Origin: an uncultured Verrucomicrobiae bacterium
GTDB taxonomy: Bacteria; Verrucomicrobiota; Verrucomicrobiia; Limisphaerales; AAA164-E04
DNA: 58,030 nucleotides
Direction of reading: 5' to 3'
Assembly (NCBI GenBank): GCA_943788245.1
Contig: CALSPN010000040.1
Coordinates: forward strand, 1 to 58,030
In this document: piece by piece, positions 20,390-31,294 of the stretch
Layout: each line of letters starts with the position of its first letter
Position numbering within the stretch: position 1 is the stretch's first letter
The notes under the pieces: generated by a model
What the model saw: only the letters and a program-made list of their open reading frames with translations
What the model was told of the DNA's origin: nothing
Databases searched by the model: none
Made by a program: the position numbers and the translations under genes

Positions 20390-21970
20390 TTACCTGGGTA
20401 GTTTGGGTACTAAACTGTTTTGTTCTGTATCTACCGGATACAGCGCATGCATTGAAGCTAACTGGTTGATCAAACCTTTCATCATTGCCTGAAGTTTGAC
20501 TGGTTCTTTTTCTGCCAAATTCATGGATTCAAATGGATCTTTTTTCAAATGAAATAATTCGTAATGGCCGCCATCAAACTGACGCCGCTTTCCAGAGCTT
20601 AAAATATCGGGTAAGGCGTGAAAAACCACCTTCCAATCACCATCTCTCCAAGTGGTGAAATAATTACTTCGGTGCACTGCATGCGGATAATGCATCAGGA
20701 AGTGTTCGGAGCGATTTGGGTCTGAGATGCCCGTCAGTAGCCTCCGCAAGGATAATCCGTCTAATGCGTGATTGGATGGTACGCTTTGCTTTGCTTCGAT
20801 CAGTTCAAACAATGTGGGGAAAATATCAGTTACATTGGCAACTTGCCTTTGAATCGCTCCGGCTTTGATTGGTAACTTTTTTTGCCAGATGTTTTTTCGG
20901 TTTTCATGCAGCCAGGCTGCTATGAATGGGACACGCATCCCCCCTTCATAATGTGCCCCTTTTTTCCCCCTTAATGGAGCTGCACAGGCAACTTCATGTT
21001 GATGACCAAGTGGAGCATCTGAACCATTGTCGCCTAAAAATAAAACGATCGTATTGTCAGCTACCCCCAGATTCTCCAAATGATCCATCGTGTCTCCAAG
21101 GCTTTTATCCATCCCTTCAATGAGTGTCGCAAAGGCCTGAGCCTGTCTGGATTTTTCTGAATGCACATAATGACTTGCAAATCGCGGATCTGATTCAAAT
21201 GGTGAATGTACCGCGTAGTGCGACAAGTAGAGGAAGAAGGGTTTTTCTGATTCAACGCATTCCTTGAGAGCTGTTTTTGCTTCAAGCGTCAGCGCTTCAC
21301 TTAGAAAGGTGTCGGTCCCGTGGTATTTTTCAAGATGGGGAACAGCATTGTGTTCTCGCTTTGTGCCATGGCCATAGTTTTTTTCTCCATAATAACTTCC
21401 TGGAGCACCGAATGCTGCGCCCGCGATGTTTACATCAAATCCAAGGTTGAGCGGTTCAGAACCTTCAGTTCCTGTTGGACCAAAATGAGCTTTCCCTACA
21501 TGGATAGTGCGATAGCCCCTTTGCCTTAACAATCGAGGCAAGGAAACGCTGTCTTTGCCTAATCCTTTCCACTGCCATTGAGGAGGACCTTGGGCGCCTC
21601 GATTATTATTACTTGGATTGATCCAATTGGTGGAACGATGTCTGGCCGCATTTTGTCCGGTCATGATGGAAATTCTTGTAGGTGAGCAAACGCTCATTGC
21701 ATAGAATTGATTGAATCGAATCCCACGCTCAGCCAAACGCTCCATCGAAGGTGTCCTGTAAAAATCATTGAGTGGATACCTTTTGGCGTTTCCGTTTGTA
21801 TCCGTAAGGAAAGGCAGGGAAGTATCCATGACCCCCATGTCATCGACGAGGAAGATCAATATGTTTGGAAGAGAAGTTGCTGAGAATAAAGTGATATTGC
21901 CTATGCATTGTGCGATCAGAGTTGTCACAACAAGCCAGATATGTGTGCGTCGAATGGTGGACCGGATCAT
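20390..21970 (-). CDS. Sulfatase (arylsulfatase A-like)
   Basis: The start is placed at ATG 21970 (526 residues), directly before the signal sequence IRRTHIWLVVTTLIAQCIG; an in-frame ATG at 22030 adds 20 residues. The metal-binding start of the sulfatase fold is NILIFLVDDMG. The modification site is C95-S-P-T-R99 (Cys type), which must be converted to formylglycine; no maturation enzyme is in this window. Further landmarks are HVGKAHFG, LGDNGSDAPLG, the GKKGAHYEGGMRVPFIAAW segment and the C-terminal GDWKVVFH. Acting in the periplasm or outside, such enzymes remove sulfate from polysaccharides, and they are numerous in marine Verrucomicrobiota. The substrate cannot be told. It is divergent from the FG-GAP gene. 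Confidence 0.92.
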   Translation of the reverse strand: MIRSTIRRTHIWLVVTTLIAQCIGNITLFSATSLPNILIFLVDDMGVMDTSLPFLTDTNGNAKRYPLNDFYRTPSMERLAERGIRFNQFYAMSVCSPTRISIMTGQNAARHRSTNWINPSNNNRGAQGPPQWQWKGLGKDSVSLPRLLRQRGYRTIHVGKAHFGPTGTEGSEPLNLGFDVNIAGAAFGAPGSYYGEKNYGHGTKREHNAVPHLEKYHGTDTFLSEALTLEAKTALKECVESEKPFFLYLSHYAVHSPFESDPRFASHYVHSEKSRQAQAFATLIEGMDKSLGDTMDHLENLGVADNTIVLFLGDNGSDAPLGHQHEVACAAPLRGKKGAHYEGGMRVPFIAAWLHENRKNIWQKKLPIKAGAIQRQVANVTDIFPTLFELIEAKQSVPSNHALDGLSLRRLLTGISDPNRSEHFLMHYPHAVHRSNYFTTWRDGDWKVVFHALPDILSSGKRRQFDGGHYELFHLKKDPFESMNLAEKEPVKLQAMMKGLINQLASMHALYPVDTEQNSLVPKLPR

Positions 21971-22100
21971 TCTCAAATCATTGCCATTTGGTCTGCAACA
22001 GGCAAGTGCTGAATTCAAGCAATACACCACGGATACTCAGTCTGGCACGACCTATTGCAGAGTAGTTGCCTTGGGTGGATTGTGTTGATTCAAATATTGA

Positions 22101-24548
22101 ATGCACTCAACCAAATCCTTAACTTGGTCGCTACGTCGCCAAAAAAAGCAATTCGAGAAGGTTGGTAATCACATGGATCGTGATCAAGTAGGAGCCCCCA
22201 AAGCCAGATCAGCACAAGCCATTTTGGCGGTGTTTGTCCTTTCCTTGATTGTATATGGGTTCCTCCAACCGAACTCCCGCTCTCCAGTCCTCGATTCGAA
22301 TGGCCGGAATATCATTAATCCATCGACACGGGACCGGGTAAAAAAAATTCAGATCGAGGAACGTCGTCAAACCGAGACTCTATGGGCCGATGAATACATG
22401 GCTCAGCATCTTGGGCGATCATTGGAGCGTTGGTGGGATCGCATCAATGCCTCTTCCCCCAGACTACAGGCTCTGGCTGATATTGGAAAAACTACCACGG
22501 TTTTGATGAACCATTGGAAGCTTCATAAAACAATACCTCATTTGAATATTGAACAATTCATAAGTAAGGGAAACAACCTGTCCTATGATTCGGAGGCTTG
22601 GAAGTCTTTCATCACAAGTTCAATGAAAGATGGATGGATACTGGATCATATCGAGTTCAGGCACATTGAATTCATTCCTTCCAGCCAAGGTATTCCCCGA
22701 ACCAGTGAATTTTTCTTCAGGGCGGGCATTTCAAATACGAACACTCAACACAGATGTCTCCTGACAGGTCCTTTGAAAGTCCAATGGAAAAACACGGACC
22801 TGCCGCAAGGTGATATCAACCAGATTGAACAAATTGATGTGAGTTTACTGAAACTAGTTTCGGCGCGGACAGGTCAACCCTTTAAACTCATTCATGAAGA
22901 AACGATCAAGCCTCCAGAAAATGCGGAGTCAATCGATCCTTTACTCGTATATGATACAGACGGAGATGGAATATCAGAGATTATTTTAGCCAACAAAAAC
23001 AAATTGCTTCGCTATCATCCTGAAGGCTATTTCACTTCATCTCCTCTGTGCACCTTTCATCCCGGCCTGATATCAACAGCTGTGCTCGCGGATTTGAATG
23101 GGGATGGTATCACTGATTTCATATGTCATAAGCAAGAAGGTCTGGTTGTCATCCCTGGAGCGCCGAATGGTCTCTTTGATCAATATGAAATCATGCTTCG
23201 CCCTGCTGACAGTCGCACCGTTTACCCGATGGTTTTGAGTGCTGGAGATATGGACAGAGATGGCGATTCCGATATCTTTCTCGGCCAATACCGTGTTCCA
23301 TACCAGGGAGGTGCATTACCCACACCCTTCTATGACGCTGATGACGGGTATCCGTTTTTCTTGTTGAGGAATCTAGGTAACTGGGAATTCGAGGATGTGA
23401 CTGAGTCTGTACTGCCGAATGCCCGTCGACACCGAAGAATTTACAGTGCTTCACTAGCCGACCTGGACGGAATCAACGGTCTGGACCTCATCGTCGTCAG
23501 TGATTTTGCCGGGGCGGATCTGTATCTCAATGATGGAACCGGAAATTTCCAAGTCGCCACCCATCGATTCGGAGACTCCCATGGCTTCGGGATGGCTCAC
23601 ACGTTTTCGGATTTCAATGTCGATGGCAAACTCGATCTTTTGATGATAGGGATGACCTCCCCTACGGTTGATCGATTGGAATTTTTAAATCTACGGCGAT
23701 CAGGCTTGACTGAGGATCGTTCACTGAGACGACGGGTTGCAAGCGGTAACCGCCTCTTTTTATCAACTCAAAGCATGGGCTTCGAACAAAACGAACTGAG
23801 CCTCTCCATAGGGCGCGCTGGTTGGGCATGGGGATGCTCATCGGCAGACTTTGACAACAATGGTTATCCTGATGTCATCATCGGCAATGGACTTGAAACA
23901 AGGCAATTCGTGCAAGACTACGAGTCGGAATATTGGCTGCACGACGCATTCATCGCCGATTCGGAGCCAGATCCGGCTGCCTACCTTTATTTCAAGGAGA
24001 AATTCGCTCAAACACGTGGCAAAGGTCAATCCTATGGGGGATACGAGAGCAATCGCCTATTCTTGAATGTAGAGGGTAAATCATTTGTAGACGTCGGACA
24101 CTTGTGGGGATTGGGGCTTCAACGCGACACACGCAACGTGGTAACAGATGATTTCAATGGGGACGGGCTGGTCGACTGCCTGTTCACACACTACGAAGCA
24201 TGGCCCGATGAGAGTCAAGTGTTGCGCATCTACCAGAACGAACTGCAAACGACGTCGAATTGGATCGGTTTTCGGTTAGCAAGCGAACCGAATCAAGCTT
24301 CTCCCGTAGGTGTTATGATTGAGATTGAAACGGAGAACCTCAGGCAGGTGAAGACGATCGTAACAGGAGACTCATACAGATCTCAACACTCTCAATCCGT
24401 TCACTTTGGCATGGGAAGTGACTCATTGATCCTGTCTGCCATAGTAACATGGCCCAATGGGCGTCAAACCAATATTCGAAAACCACAGATCAACAGGTAT
24501 CATCGAATTACCTGGCTTTCTCAATCTTTGCTCAACGATAAGGAATGA
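22101..24548 (+). CDS. FG-GAP/VCBS repeat protein with ASPIC/UnbV (CRTAC1-like) C-terminus
   Basis: An 815-residue exported or membrane-anchored protein. A later ATG at 22173, preceded by a purine-rich stretch, would shorten it by 24 residues and place the hydrophobic helix [18 protein letters not shown] near the start; either is possible. From residue about 285 there are six or more FG-GAP calcium-binding loops of the type D-x-(D/N)-x-D/N-G ([54 protein letters not shown]) forming a beta-propeller. The last 90 residues ([29 protein letters not shown]) match the ASPIC/UnbV domain. The role is probably surface binding. Its last 17 bases overlap the convergent prepilin gene. Confidence 0.86.
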   Translation: MHSTKSLTWSLRRQKKQFEKVGNHMDRDQVGAPKARSAQAILAVFVLSLIVYGFLQPNSRSPVLDSNGRNIINPSTRDRVKKIQIEERRQTETLWADEYMAQHLGRSLERWWDRINASSPRLQALADIGKTTTVLMNHWKLHKTIPHLNIEQFISKGNNLSYDSEAWKSFITSSMKDGWILDHIEFRHIEFIPSSQGIPRTSEFFFRAGISNTNTQHRCLLTGPLKVQWKNTDLPQGDINQIEQIDVSLLKLVSARTGQPFKLIHEETIKPPENAESIDPLLVYDTDGDGISEIILANKNKLLRYHPEGYFTSSPLCTFHPGLISTAVLADLNGDGITDFICHKQEGLVVIPGAPNGLFDQYEIMLRPADSRTVYPMVLSAGDMDRDGDSDIFLGQYRVPYQGGALPTPFYDADDGYPFFLLRNLGNWEFEDVTESVLPNARRHRRIYSASLADLDGINGLDLIVVSDFAGADLYLNDGTGNFQVATHRFGDSHGFGMAHTFSDFNVDGKLDLLMIGMTSPTVDRLEFLNLRRSGLTEDRSLRRRVASGNRLFLSTQSMGFEQNELSLSIGRAGWAWGCSSADFDNNGYPDVIIGNGLETRQFVQDYESEYWLHDAFIADSEPDPAAYLYFKEKFAQTRGKGQSYGGYESNRLFLNVEGKSFVDVGHLWGLGLQRDTRNVVTDDFNGDGLVDCLFTHYEAWPDESQVLRIYQNELQTTSNWIGFRLASEPNQASPVGVMIEIETENLRQVKTIVTGDSYRSQHSQSVHFGMGSDSLILSAIVTWPNGRQTNIRKPQINRYHRITWLSQSLLNDKE

Positions 24549-25404
24549 GCTGAATGCGTTCGGCGTACCAAGCGATGTCTTTCTTTCCGGCGGCATCGAA
24601 CGGTTTGGTTGCACCATAACTGTAATTGACTGGGTAGATCGATGAATTGCTGAGCCACTTGTGCACTTCGGCATGACCATCCGCAAATGAAAACCCAGCT
24701 GCGCCATTGTGGTAAGAAGCAGGTCGATCCTGCCAGTTATTGACATTGGGGTCCGTCACAAAAAAGGCGTCGTTGATGGAGTCGGGATGTTCATCAAGGG
24801 TCAGGTAAGTCATGCTTGGCTGAACCACGTCGGATGTTTTGATAAATTGACGATAGCGTCCTCCGAAAGCCCAGCTTTTACCGCGGGCCGTATTGTCTGC
24901 AGGGTCATTATTCGATCTGCCAAACAAAGCATTCATGGAGTTGCTGCGAACTCGTTGTGTGTAACCTGCCTTACGCTGCTGCTGGCTTAAAAAATGATCG
25001 GCGGGGCATTTGTAGATACCAACGGCACCGTCAGTGTATTGGCCAAGTACGCCATTTTTGATCCAAGCGATATTTGTGATGCTACGTGTCGCAACAGAAT
25101 TACCGGTTCCCCAGGACATGATGTTGTTGACCCAGTTATTGAACTTACCTGAAGTGATGGCGTCCCGCGTTCCGGGGATGGTAAAGTTGTTTGCACATCG
25201 ATCGTCGTAATCCACAGCATACATGGTCCACCCGAGCACAAGCTGTTTGTTATTGCTGAGGCAGGAAATGCCTTGAGCCTTCGTTTTAGCTTTCGATAAT
25301 GCAGGTAATAGCATGCCAGCGAGAATCGCTATGATCGCAATGACGACAAGAAGTTCAATCAGAGTAAAACCGCGTTTTGTTGCATGAAATTTACTTGGTA
25401 TCAT
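24532..25404 (-). CDS. Prepilin-type (type IV pilin-like) secreted protein
   Basis: The start is placed at ATG 25404, giving [12 protein letters not shown] before the cleavage site [10 protein letters not shown]; an upstream in-frame ATG at 25440 adds 12 residues. The first 40 residues after cleavage are nearly identical to those of the prepilin protein at 9697-10452. The remainder contains [27 protein letters not shown] and the C-terminal [13 protein letters not shown] segment of the H-X9-DG type. It is a single gene convergent with the FG-GAP gene, with a 17-base overlap of the 3' ends. The function of these pilin-like proteins is unknown. Confidence 0.88.
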   Translation of the reverse strand: MIPSKFHATKRGFTLIELLVVIAIIAILAGMLLPALSKAKTKAQGISCLSNNKQLVLGWTMYAVDYDDRCANNFTIPGTRDAITSGKFNNWVNNIMSWGTGNSVATRSITNIAWIKNGVLGQYTDGAVGIYKCPADHFLSQQQRKAGYTQRVRSNSMNALFGRSNNDPADNTARGKSWAFGGRYRQFIKTSDVVQPSMTYLTLDEHPDSINDAFFVTDPNVNNWQDRPASYHNGAAGFSFADGHAEVHKWLSNSSIYPVNYSYGATKPFDAAGKKDIAWYAERIQLIPYR

Positions 25405-25654
25405 GGATTTAATGATCGAATGAATAATTAAACTGGTCAAGTCTGAATCTGGAACAGCAAGGGATAGAAAAGCCCCGCCCGAAAAATCGAATTACAACCA
25501 AATCACAAATGAACCACCTGCAGGCAGCCACTCCCATTACCTGTATTCAAAGACCGTGCTTGAAAAGAAAGTCATATGATTGGATCCTTACCAGAGGTTC
25601 ATCCACCAGTGACTGGAATTAAAACAAGACAATGTTAAAAATTATCTCGACTCT

Positions 25655-27523
25655 ATGAATCCATACCTAAAACGAATACCCGAAGTAATTCCATTTCTTT
25701 GCCTTGTGCATGCTTTTTTAAATCTTCCCCAGGTGTCCGCCGATTCCGGGGTTAAAGAACCCGCTCTCCCCAAATTCAAGGACGGAGAAGCTCAAATCGT
25801 GGATCGATTCAACGATTCGGATATGTGGATTCGACATGATCTTTGGGTAGAAACCGAATTCGATTCCGATGATGATGGGAAACTCGACCGAATGCACGTC
25901 GACGTGACACGTCCTCGCCAAACAGACACGGAGGGGTTGAAGCTACCCGTGGTCTATGTCACCAGTCCTTATTTTGCCGGCACGGGCCCCAGTGGCGTTG
26001 AATACTTCTGGGATCCAAGGCATGAAGTCGGAATGAAGCCACCTGAGCGTAAAAAGTCGCCAGCTGTCAAACGTCGGGGAGAACGCCCCATCATCTCGAA
26101 AAGTCATGTCAAAACCTGGGTGCCGCGTGGTTATGTAGTTGTTCATTCCTCCTCACCCGGAACAGGCCTTTCTCAAGGTTGTCCCACTGTCGGAGGAGAC
26201 AACGAATCACTGGCTCCCAAAGCGGTGGTTGAGTGGCTTACGGGGAAAGCGAAAGGCTTCACAAGTGCTGGTGGCAACGAACAAGTTGAGGCCTACTGGT
26301 CTACAGGCAAAATAGGCATGACCGGCACGTCCTATAACGGTACTCTGCCACTAGCCGCTGCAACCACAGGTGTGGAAGGTCTGGAAGCGATCATCCCCAT
26401 CGCACCGAACACCTCCTACTATCATTACTACCGTTCCAATGGATTAATCAGACATCCGGGAGGATACGTTGGTGAGGATATTGATTGTTTGTATGATTTC
26501 ATCCACAGCGGAAATCCTGATACCGATGCGCATTGTGATTGTGAAGTGCGTGACAAAGTCATGGCGGATGGATTTGATCGAGTCACCGGCGACTACAATG
26601 AATTCTGGGCAGGAAGAGATTATTTGAATGATTTAGCCCCACTGAAGGCCGCCACCCTGATGGCACACGCGTTCAATGACTGGAACGTCATGCCTGAACA
26701 CAGCGTCAGAATTTATCAGGCTCTCAAAGAAAAAGGTATCCCTGTTCAAGCCTTCTTTCACCAAGGTGGACATGGAGGCTCCCCACCCCTGAAACAAATG
26801 AATCGTTGGTTCACACGCTACCTGCATGGCATACAAAACGATGTTGAAAACGAACCCAAGGCCTGGATCGTAAGAGAAGGCGATGAGCGTGAAAAACCGA
26901 CTTCCTACTATGATTATCCCAACCCCGGTGCCAAGCCGGTTGCTCTGTACCTGACATCAGGAGCTCCCGAAAGCGGTAATCTCGTTCTCGGAAAAAAGGA
27001 AGACCAGGGCACAGAGACACTGGTAGATAATTTTTCATTTACCGGCGAAACACTTGCTCAGGCGGAATGGACGGACCATCGTCTCCTCTACATCACTGAG
27101 CCATTGAAGCAACCGGTCCACTTATCCGGAACGCCTTCCATAAGCATTCGACTCTCCAGCAGCAAACCTGCGGCCAATCTTTCTGTCTGGATGGTATCCC
27201 TTCCATGGAAGGGTGGAAAAAATGCCAGAATCACTGATAACATCATCACACGCGGCTGGGCCGACCCACAAAATCACAGTTCCATTTGGGAAAGTGAACC
27301 CCTCGTGCCCGGGAATTTCTATGACTTGACGTTTGATCTACAACCCGACGATCAGGTAATTCCAAAAGGCCAGCAAATTGCGCTCATGATTTTTGCCAGT
27401 GATCGTAATTTCACAGTGAGACCCGATCCCGGTACCGAACTTACGATTGATCTCGATGAAACCTCACTGTCCATTCCCATTGTCGGTGGAGAAGACGCCT
27501 GGGAGTCAGCTTTCTGCGAGTGA
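25655..27523 (+). CDS. Xaa-Pro dipeptidyl-peptidase / CocE-type S15 hydrolase
   Basis: A 622-residue exported serine hydrolase with a signal peptide (about residues 1-29). The alpha/beta hydrolase core holds the nucleophile motif G-T-S226-Y-N-G; the Asp is probably in MAHAFNDWNVMPEHS (about 338-352) and the His in FHQGGHGGSP (about 368-377). The C-terminal jelly-roll part (about 455-610; LSGTPSISIRLSSSKP) is the PepX_C domain of the S15 family. An acidic EFDSDDDGKLDR segment near residue 68-79 looks like a calcium loop. It probably cleaves X-Pro dipeptides or esters outside the cytoplasm. It stands alone, 250 bases from the divergent prepilin gene. Confidence 0.86.
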   Translation: MNPYLKRIPEVIPFLCLVHAFLNLPQVSADSGVKEPALPKFKDGEAQIVDRFNDSDMWIRHDLWVETEFDSDDDGKLDRMHVDVTRPRQTDTEGLKLPVVYVTSPYFAGTGPSGVEYFWDPRHEVGMKPPERKKSPAVKRRGERPIISKSHVKTWVPRGYVVVHSSSPGTGLSQGCPTVGGDNESLAPKAVVEWLTGKAKGFTSAGGNEQVEAYWSTGKIGMTGTSYNGTLPLAAATTGVEGLEAIIPIAPNTSYYHYYRSNGLIRHPGGYVGEDIDCLYDFIHSGNPDTDAHCDCEVRDKVMADGFDRVTGDYNEFWAGRDYLNDLAPLKAATLMAHAFNDWNVMPEHSVRIYQALKEKGIPVQAFFHQGGHGGSPPLKQMNRWFTRYLHGIQNDVENEPKAWIVREGDEREKPTSYYDYPNPGAKPVALYLTSGAPESGNLVLGKKEDQGTETLVDNFSFTGETLAQAEWTDHRLLYITEPLKQPVHLSGTPSISIRLSSSKPAANLSVWMVSLPWKGGKNARITDNIITRGWADPQNHSSIWESEPLVPGNFYDLTFDLQPDDQVIPKGQQIALMIFASDRNFTVRPDPGTELTIDLDETSLSIPIVGGEDAWESAFCE

Positions 27524-27937
27524 GCCGCATTTTCATTCCGTAATTTATTCACTGCTACAATTTTTGTTCCTGAGGGAGAGTAAGGCCAGGCAAATATTGC
27601 ATTCTCCCATGAATGGGTAACCCCGTCCATGTGTGGTTTCTCGCCGCCCTGCTCTTCCATGCGGTCTCACATTCAGGGTTGTGTTTGGTAAACACGGTGT
27701 AAAACCTCGCCTGAATTCCAGTGAATAAGGGGAATGGACTCAGTAAAGTTCAAGGGGAACCCAGAGCATTTCATCGGCAGAGAATGCAAAAGCATTGCAC
27801 ACCTGCGTGACCGGTACGAGAAGTCGGTAGAACAATCAGGGATTTTTTTGAGCCTTGAACGAAGCGGGCGTCACTAAAAGGCAAAGCATCCTTCATTCGC
27901 CATTGACCAATGGATCTTTGTGGTTTGTGATGGACGA
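27524..27937. other. Intergenic stretch without a recognised gene
   Basis: No coding frame with protein-like composition, RNA gene or terminator is visible in these 414 bases. A weak 5-base hairpin (AATGC-AAAA-GCATT, around 27785-27799) is too short to call. The promoter of the small membrane protein gene is presumably near the right end. Confidence 0.4.
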
Positions 27938-28282
27938 ATGAAACTACCTATTTATCAGTTCATCCATGTGGCTTCGATGGTGGCGTTAACGGCCTTTACT
28001 TTCATGGCTTTTGCCAATCCTGACCCCAAAGGTAGGAAGCGTACCATGATGATTACAGGGATCTTAAGCACGCTGATGTTTATTGCAGGTTTTGGTTTGA
28101 TTTCTGTTTTGAAAACAAGTTTTCCGGCCTGGATCTGGATCAAACTTGTTTGCTGGTTGGGTTTGAGTGGAATGGCCGGCATGGCGTATCGCAAACCAGA
28201 ATCCGCCAAAAAATTTAAATTGATAACTCTGGCATTGATAGTGGTAGCGATCTTTACGGTTTATTTCCGCAACCATTTTTAG
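27938..28282 (+). CDS. Small four-helix membrane protein (SirB-like topology)
   Basis: A 114-residue protein from ATG 27938. Four hydrophobic segments at about residues 5-25, 37-58, 63-82 and 92-110 are joined by short basic loops (PDPKGRKRTM; YRKPESAKKFK). The topology is that of small SirB- or copper-resistance-like integral membrane proteins, but no diagnostic residues are seen and the family is not certain. It is a single-gene transcript: a strong terminator follows 17 bases after the stop. In-frame GTG/ATG codons at 27920 and 27930 would only add a few charged residues. Confidence 0.65.
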   Translation: MKLPIYQFIHVASMVALTAFTFMAFANPDPKGRKRTMMITGILSTLMFIAGFGLISVLKTSFPAWIWIKLVCWLGLSGMAGMAYRKPESAKKFKLITLALIVVAIFTVYFRNHF

Positions 28283-28299
28283 TGCGTTCCGATCGAACG

Positions 28300-28334
28300 A
28301 AAACGTTTAAGGATCGCCTTCCTTAAACGTTTTT
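28300..28334 (+). terminator. Rho-independent terminator
   Basis: A perfect 14-base stem (28300-28313 AAAACGTTTAAGGA against 28320-28333) with a 6-base loop ends in TTTTT. It closes the small membrane protein gene 17 bases upstream. Confidence 0.88.
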
Positions 28335-28374
28335 CCATCCACCATTCAAGTGGAAGAAAAAGGGTTTACAGAGC

Positions 28375-28407
28375 AAAAACGGCCGCCAGAAATGGCGGCC
28401 GTTTTTT
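28375..28407 (-). terminator. Bidirectional rho-independent terminator
   Basis: A 13-base GC-rich stem (AAAAACGGCCGCC, 28375-28387, against 28394-28406) with loop AGAAAT has an A run on the left and a T run on the right, so it can work on both strands. It lies 25 bases after the stop of the minus-strand PVC dehydrogenase and also backs up the terminator at 28300-28334. Confidence 0.9.
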
Positions 28408-28432
28408 GAATTCCTACTGATTGACAGATGCC

Positions 28433-31066
28433 TTACTGGAACATGGCATTGGAATCATCTCCTCCACTGAGCACGTAGGCCAGCAGATCCAGGATTTCTT
28501 CCTTTGTCAGCATGGACAGAAGACCGGGAGGCATGGGAGACACATCTGAGATCTCGATACTCTCCACCTTGTTGCGTGCGACGTTGACCCGTTGATTGGG
28601 GTTGGTGAGGTCGGTGTTTAAAGTCACATTGTTCCCATTGAGGTTCACCACGACTCCAGTAATGGTATCACCATCTTTCAAAGTCACAACAATCGGAGCA
28701 AATTGATCACTGATGACCTTGCTTGGATTAATGATTTGATCGAGCAAGTCATGAGCGCTGTATTGACCACGTGCTCCGGTCAAATCAGGGCCCGTCATAC
28801 CTCCAGCATTGCCAAAACGATGACATGCGAAACAAGCTGAACCTGAGAACATCTTTTTCCCGTTCTCGAAATCACGGTTTTTCATGTCAGTCCGCGTGGA
28901 ATCGCCCAGGTCATCCATAGTCCAGTCCGTCATGCTGCGGCCGGCGAACATGGTCCCAAGGTTTTCGATGACGGACATGGATTCGGGCTCTTGAGCAATG
29001 AGATCAGCGTGCAAGGCCATTTCGGTGTCTGTAAAAGTTGCCAGACTGTCATTGCGGATAAATTCAATGAATTTGGTAAAACTGGCGCCGCCCTGATAAT
29101 TGGCAGCCTTGAGGAACCACTCAAGCTGCTGTTTCCTGAGGTCCGGCGTCCATCCTGCTTTAAGGAAGCGCAAGCTGCGTGCGTATTGCATTTGAGGTTC
29201 CTGACTTTCCGCTGATGCAATCAATGCCATCCCCTTGGATGCTGTGCTCGGAGCTTGCAGGAAAGCCATGGTTTCACATAGAAGCCAGTTCAATTCAAAG
29301 GTATCTGCAGGAAATGAGGGATCCAATTTACCAACAATCGCACTGACCTTTGCTGGTGATGGCTTTCCAAAGCGGACAAATACAATTTCCAGCAGGCGCA
29401 CATACCCCAGCTGATCATCGTGAGAAAGCACTGCGAAATCGAGTTCTAGCAACGAATCTAAGATTTGATCTCGCACAGCGGCGTTGACGACATGACCTGT
29501 TTCAGGGCGATGACTGGGGGCAACACCTTTGAGGCGGGCCAATGCCAGTAGCGCAGGAATACGGCGATCGGGCATGGGTTCGTTGAGTGCCTTGGATTCC
29601 CATTGAACGGTTGGTTGATGTTCAAGGACCACGCGGGCAGCATTACGTATATAGCGATCCTTGTGATTCAAATGAGGCCAGGCTGCGCTCACGGCTTCCA
29701 TGTGAGCGTGTCCGTGAAATTTTTCTAGACGATGCCGAAGCTTCCGCATGGGGGTCACCGTTGGACTCATGTCAACGGGGCTTGTTGGTTCATCCCCGAC
29801 GTATGTGACGCGATATAAACCAGATTGAACCCTTCGTCCACCGATCGCAAAATACATCGCTTGATCTTGCGGATGAACGATCAAATCGGTGACAGGTAAT
29901 GGAGCACTGGTGACAAACTCCTCTTTCGTGCCTTTGTAGCTGGATCCATCTTCTTCGAGATGGACGGCGTAGATCTTACCCCAGCTCCAATCCAGAATGT
30001 AAAAGGCATTTTGATATCTAGCTGGGAATTTGGCGCCATAACCGAATCTTGTTCCCGTGGGGGAACCAGGACCTATGTTGAGGGTTGCTGGCACGGTGTC
30101 AGGGTAAAATTCAGGATACTTCCCTGCCCCGTTTCTCCACCCGTATTCCGCACCACTGAGGACATGGTTCACTCTTGTTGGGCGATACCATGGCGTATTG
30201 AAATCATACTCCATGTCTGCATCGTAAGTGAAGAGCTCACCATCTTTATTCAATCCCCCACCATATATGTTCCGAAATCCCGAGGCATACATTTCAAATT
30301 CTTTGCCGTCTCGCGATACACGGTAGACAATACCTCCGGGTGCCAGCACGTGTCTATTATGTCCACGACCATCCGGCATGCGAGGCAAGAGGTGATCATC
30401 CCCCCACAACTTGGCGACTTGAGACGAGCCGGACGATCCTTCATTGTTACCACCAGAAATCACCGCATTGTTTCCCGTGATCAAATAAAAATACTTACCA
30501 TCAGCCGTTGGGACAACCGCATGCACCCCGTGATCACCGCGTGAATTAAAAGCGCGAAGTAATTCGACTTTATCAAGAATGCCATCTCCATTGGAATCGC
30601 TCAGCCGGTAAAAACCGCTCTGAATTTTCCGCTCATAATCATTCACTCCCGCGTAAAGAGCACCATCGACATACACCATTCCATTGATGGCCCGGATATC
30701 GACAGGGACCTTTTTTATATCCGAAGGGGTCAGTGTCTCTCCTGGAGCAGGAGGGGTAAACTGATAGAGACTGCCATATTGATCCGCGGCGTACATACTG
30801 CCGTTTGGATCAGAAGCCAGAGCCACCCACGAACCGTGTTGTTGACTCGGCACTGAATAAAGCAATTCTGTTTTGAACCCTTTGGCTGTCTTGATAAGCT
30901 CTACGGGAGTAGCTGCACTTTCATCAAAAGCTAATCCCTTCTCAGCGGCCTTGGCATTCCACATGCTTCCCATGATCATACCTGCTGACAAGGCCAGTAT
31001 CCATTGTTGGATGACTCTCATCCGTGGTTGGCATTTTCCTTGTTGAGTCTTTTGCATTTCTTTCAT
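28433..31066 (-). CDS. PVC-type dehydrogenase with HEAT-like repeats and cytochrome c domain
   Basis: An 877-residue exported protein. The N-terminus has a polar stretch and then the signal WILALSAGMIMGSMWNAKAA (about 22-41). Residues about 55-440 form a six- or seven-bladed propeller-like dehydrogenase domain (SDPNGSMYAADQYGSLYQF; YGWRNGAGKYPEFYP; FYILDWSWGKIYAVHL). A helical-repeat middle (about 460-720) precedes a heme c domain with CFACH near residue 744 and the closing KEEILDLLAYVLSGG, like the cytochrome end of the protein at 10794-14339 but with a shorter middle. Expected function: periplasmic oxidation of an organic substrate with electron transfer to the covalently bound heme. It ends at a bidirectional terminator. 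Confidence 0.86.
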   Translation of the reverse strand: MKEMQKTQQGKCQPRMRVIQQWILALSAGMIMGSMWNAKAAEKGLAFDESAATPVELIKTAKGFKTELLYSVPSQQHGSWVALASDPNGSMYAADQYGSLYQFTPPAPGETLTPSDIKKVPVDIRAINGMVYVDGALYAGVNDYERKIQSGFYRLSDSNGDGILDKVELLRAFNSRGDHGVHAVVPTADGKYFYLITGNNAVISGGNNEGSSGSSQVAKLWGDDHLLPRMPDGRGHNRHVLAPGGIVYRVSRDGKEFEMYASGFRNIYGGGLNKDGELFTYDADMEYDFNTPWYRPTRVNHVLSGAEYGWRNGAGKYPEFYPDTVPATLNIGPGSPTGTRFGYGAKFPARYQNAFYILDWSWGKIYAVHLEEDGSSYKGTKEEFVTSAPLPVTDLIVHPQDQAMYFAIGGRRVQSGLYRVTYVGDEPTSPVDMSPTVTPMRKLRHRLEKFHGHAHMEAVSAAWPHLNHKDRYIRNAARVVLEHQPTVQWESKALNEPMPDRRIPALLALARLKGVAPSHRPETGHVVNAAVRDQILDSLLELDFAVLSHDDQLGYVRLLEIVFVRFGKPSPAKVSAIVGKLDPSFPADTFELNWLLCETMAFLQAPSTASKGMALIASAESQEPQMQYARSLRFLKAGWTPDLRKQQLEWFLKAANYQGGASFTKFIEFIRNDSLATFTDTEMALHADLIAQEPESMSVIENLGTMFAGRSMTDWTMDDLGDSTRTDMKNRDFENGKKMFSGSACFACHRFGNAGGMTGPDLTGARGQYSAHDLLDQIINPSKVISDQFAPIVVTLKDGDTITGVVVNLNGNNVTLNTDLTNPNQRVNVARNKVESIEISDVSPMPPGLLSMLTKEEILDLLAYVLSGGDDSNAMFQ

Positions 31067-31294
31067 AAAGGTTTGTTACTTATTCTACCTACAATCTTTC
31101 TCAATGAGGCCTACGACTGACAACAGGCCAGGGTCATTCAAAAAACATGATGAAATCCATTCGGTTTACTTGGTTTTGATGAATGATGGAATCGAGTCCA
31201 ATTATGAGGTTCCTGAACAGTTCTGGTCAAGAAAACCTCGATAATTTAGGTAAATCCCATTGATTGTTCCATCACGAGCAAGAGGTTTTTTTAC

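Noticed and set aside
22043..22058. TGGCAC...TTGC, a sigma-54-like promoter upstream of the FG-GAP gene
   Set aside because: The GG and GC are 11 bases apart; sigma-54 promoters need 10.
29960..30544. 194-residue plus-strand frame
   Set aside because: Shadow of the PVC dehydrogenase on the other strand.
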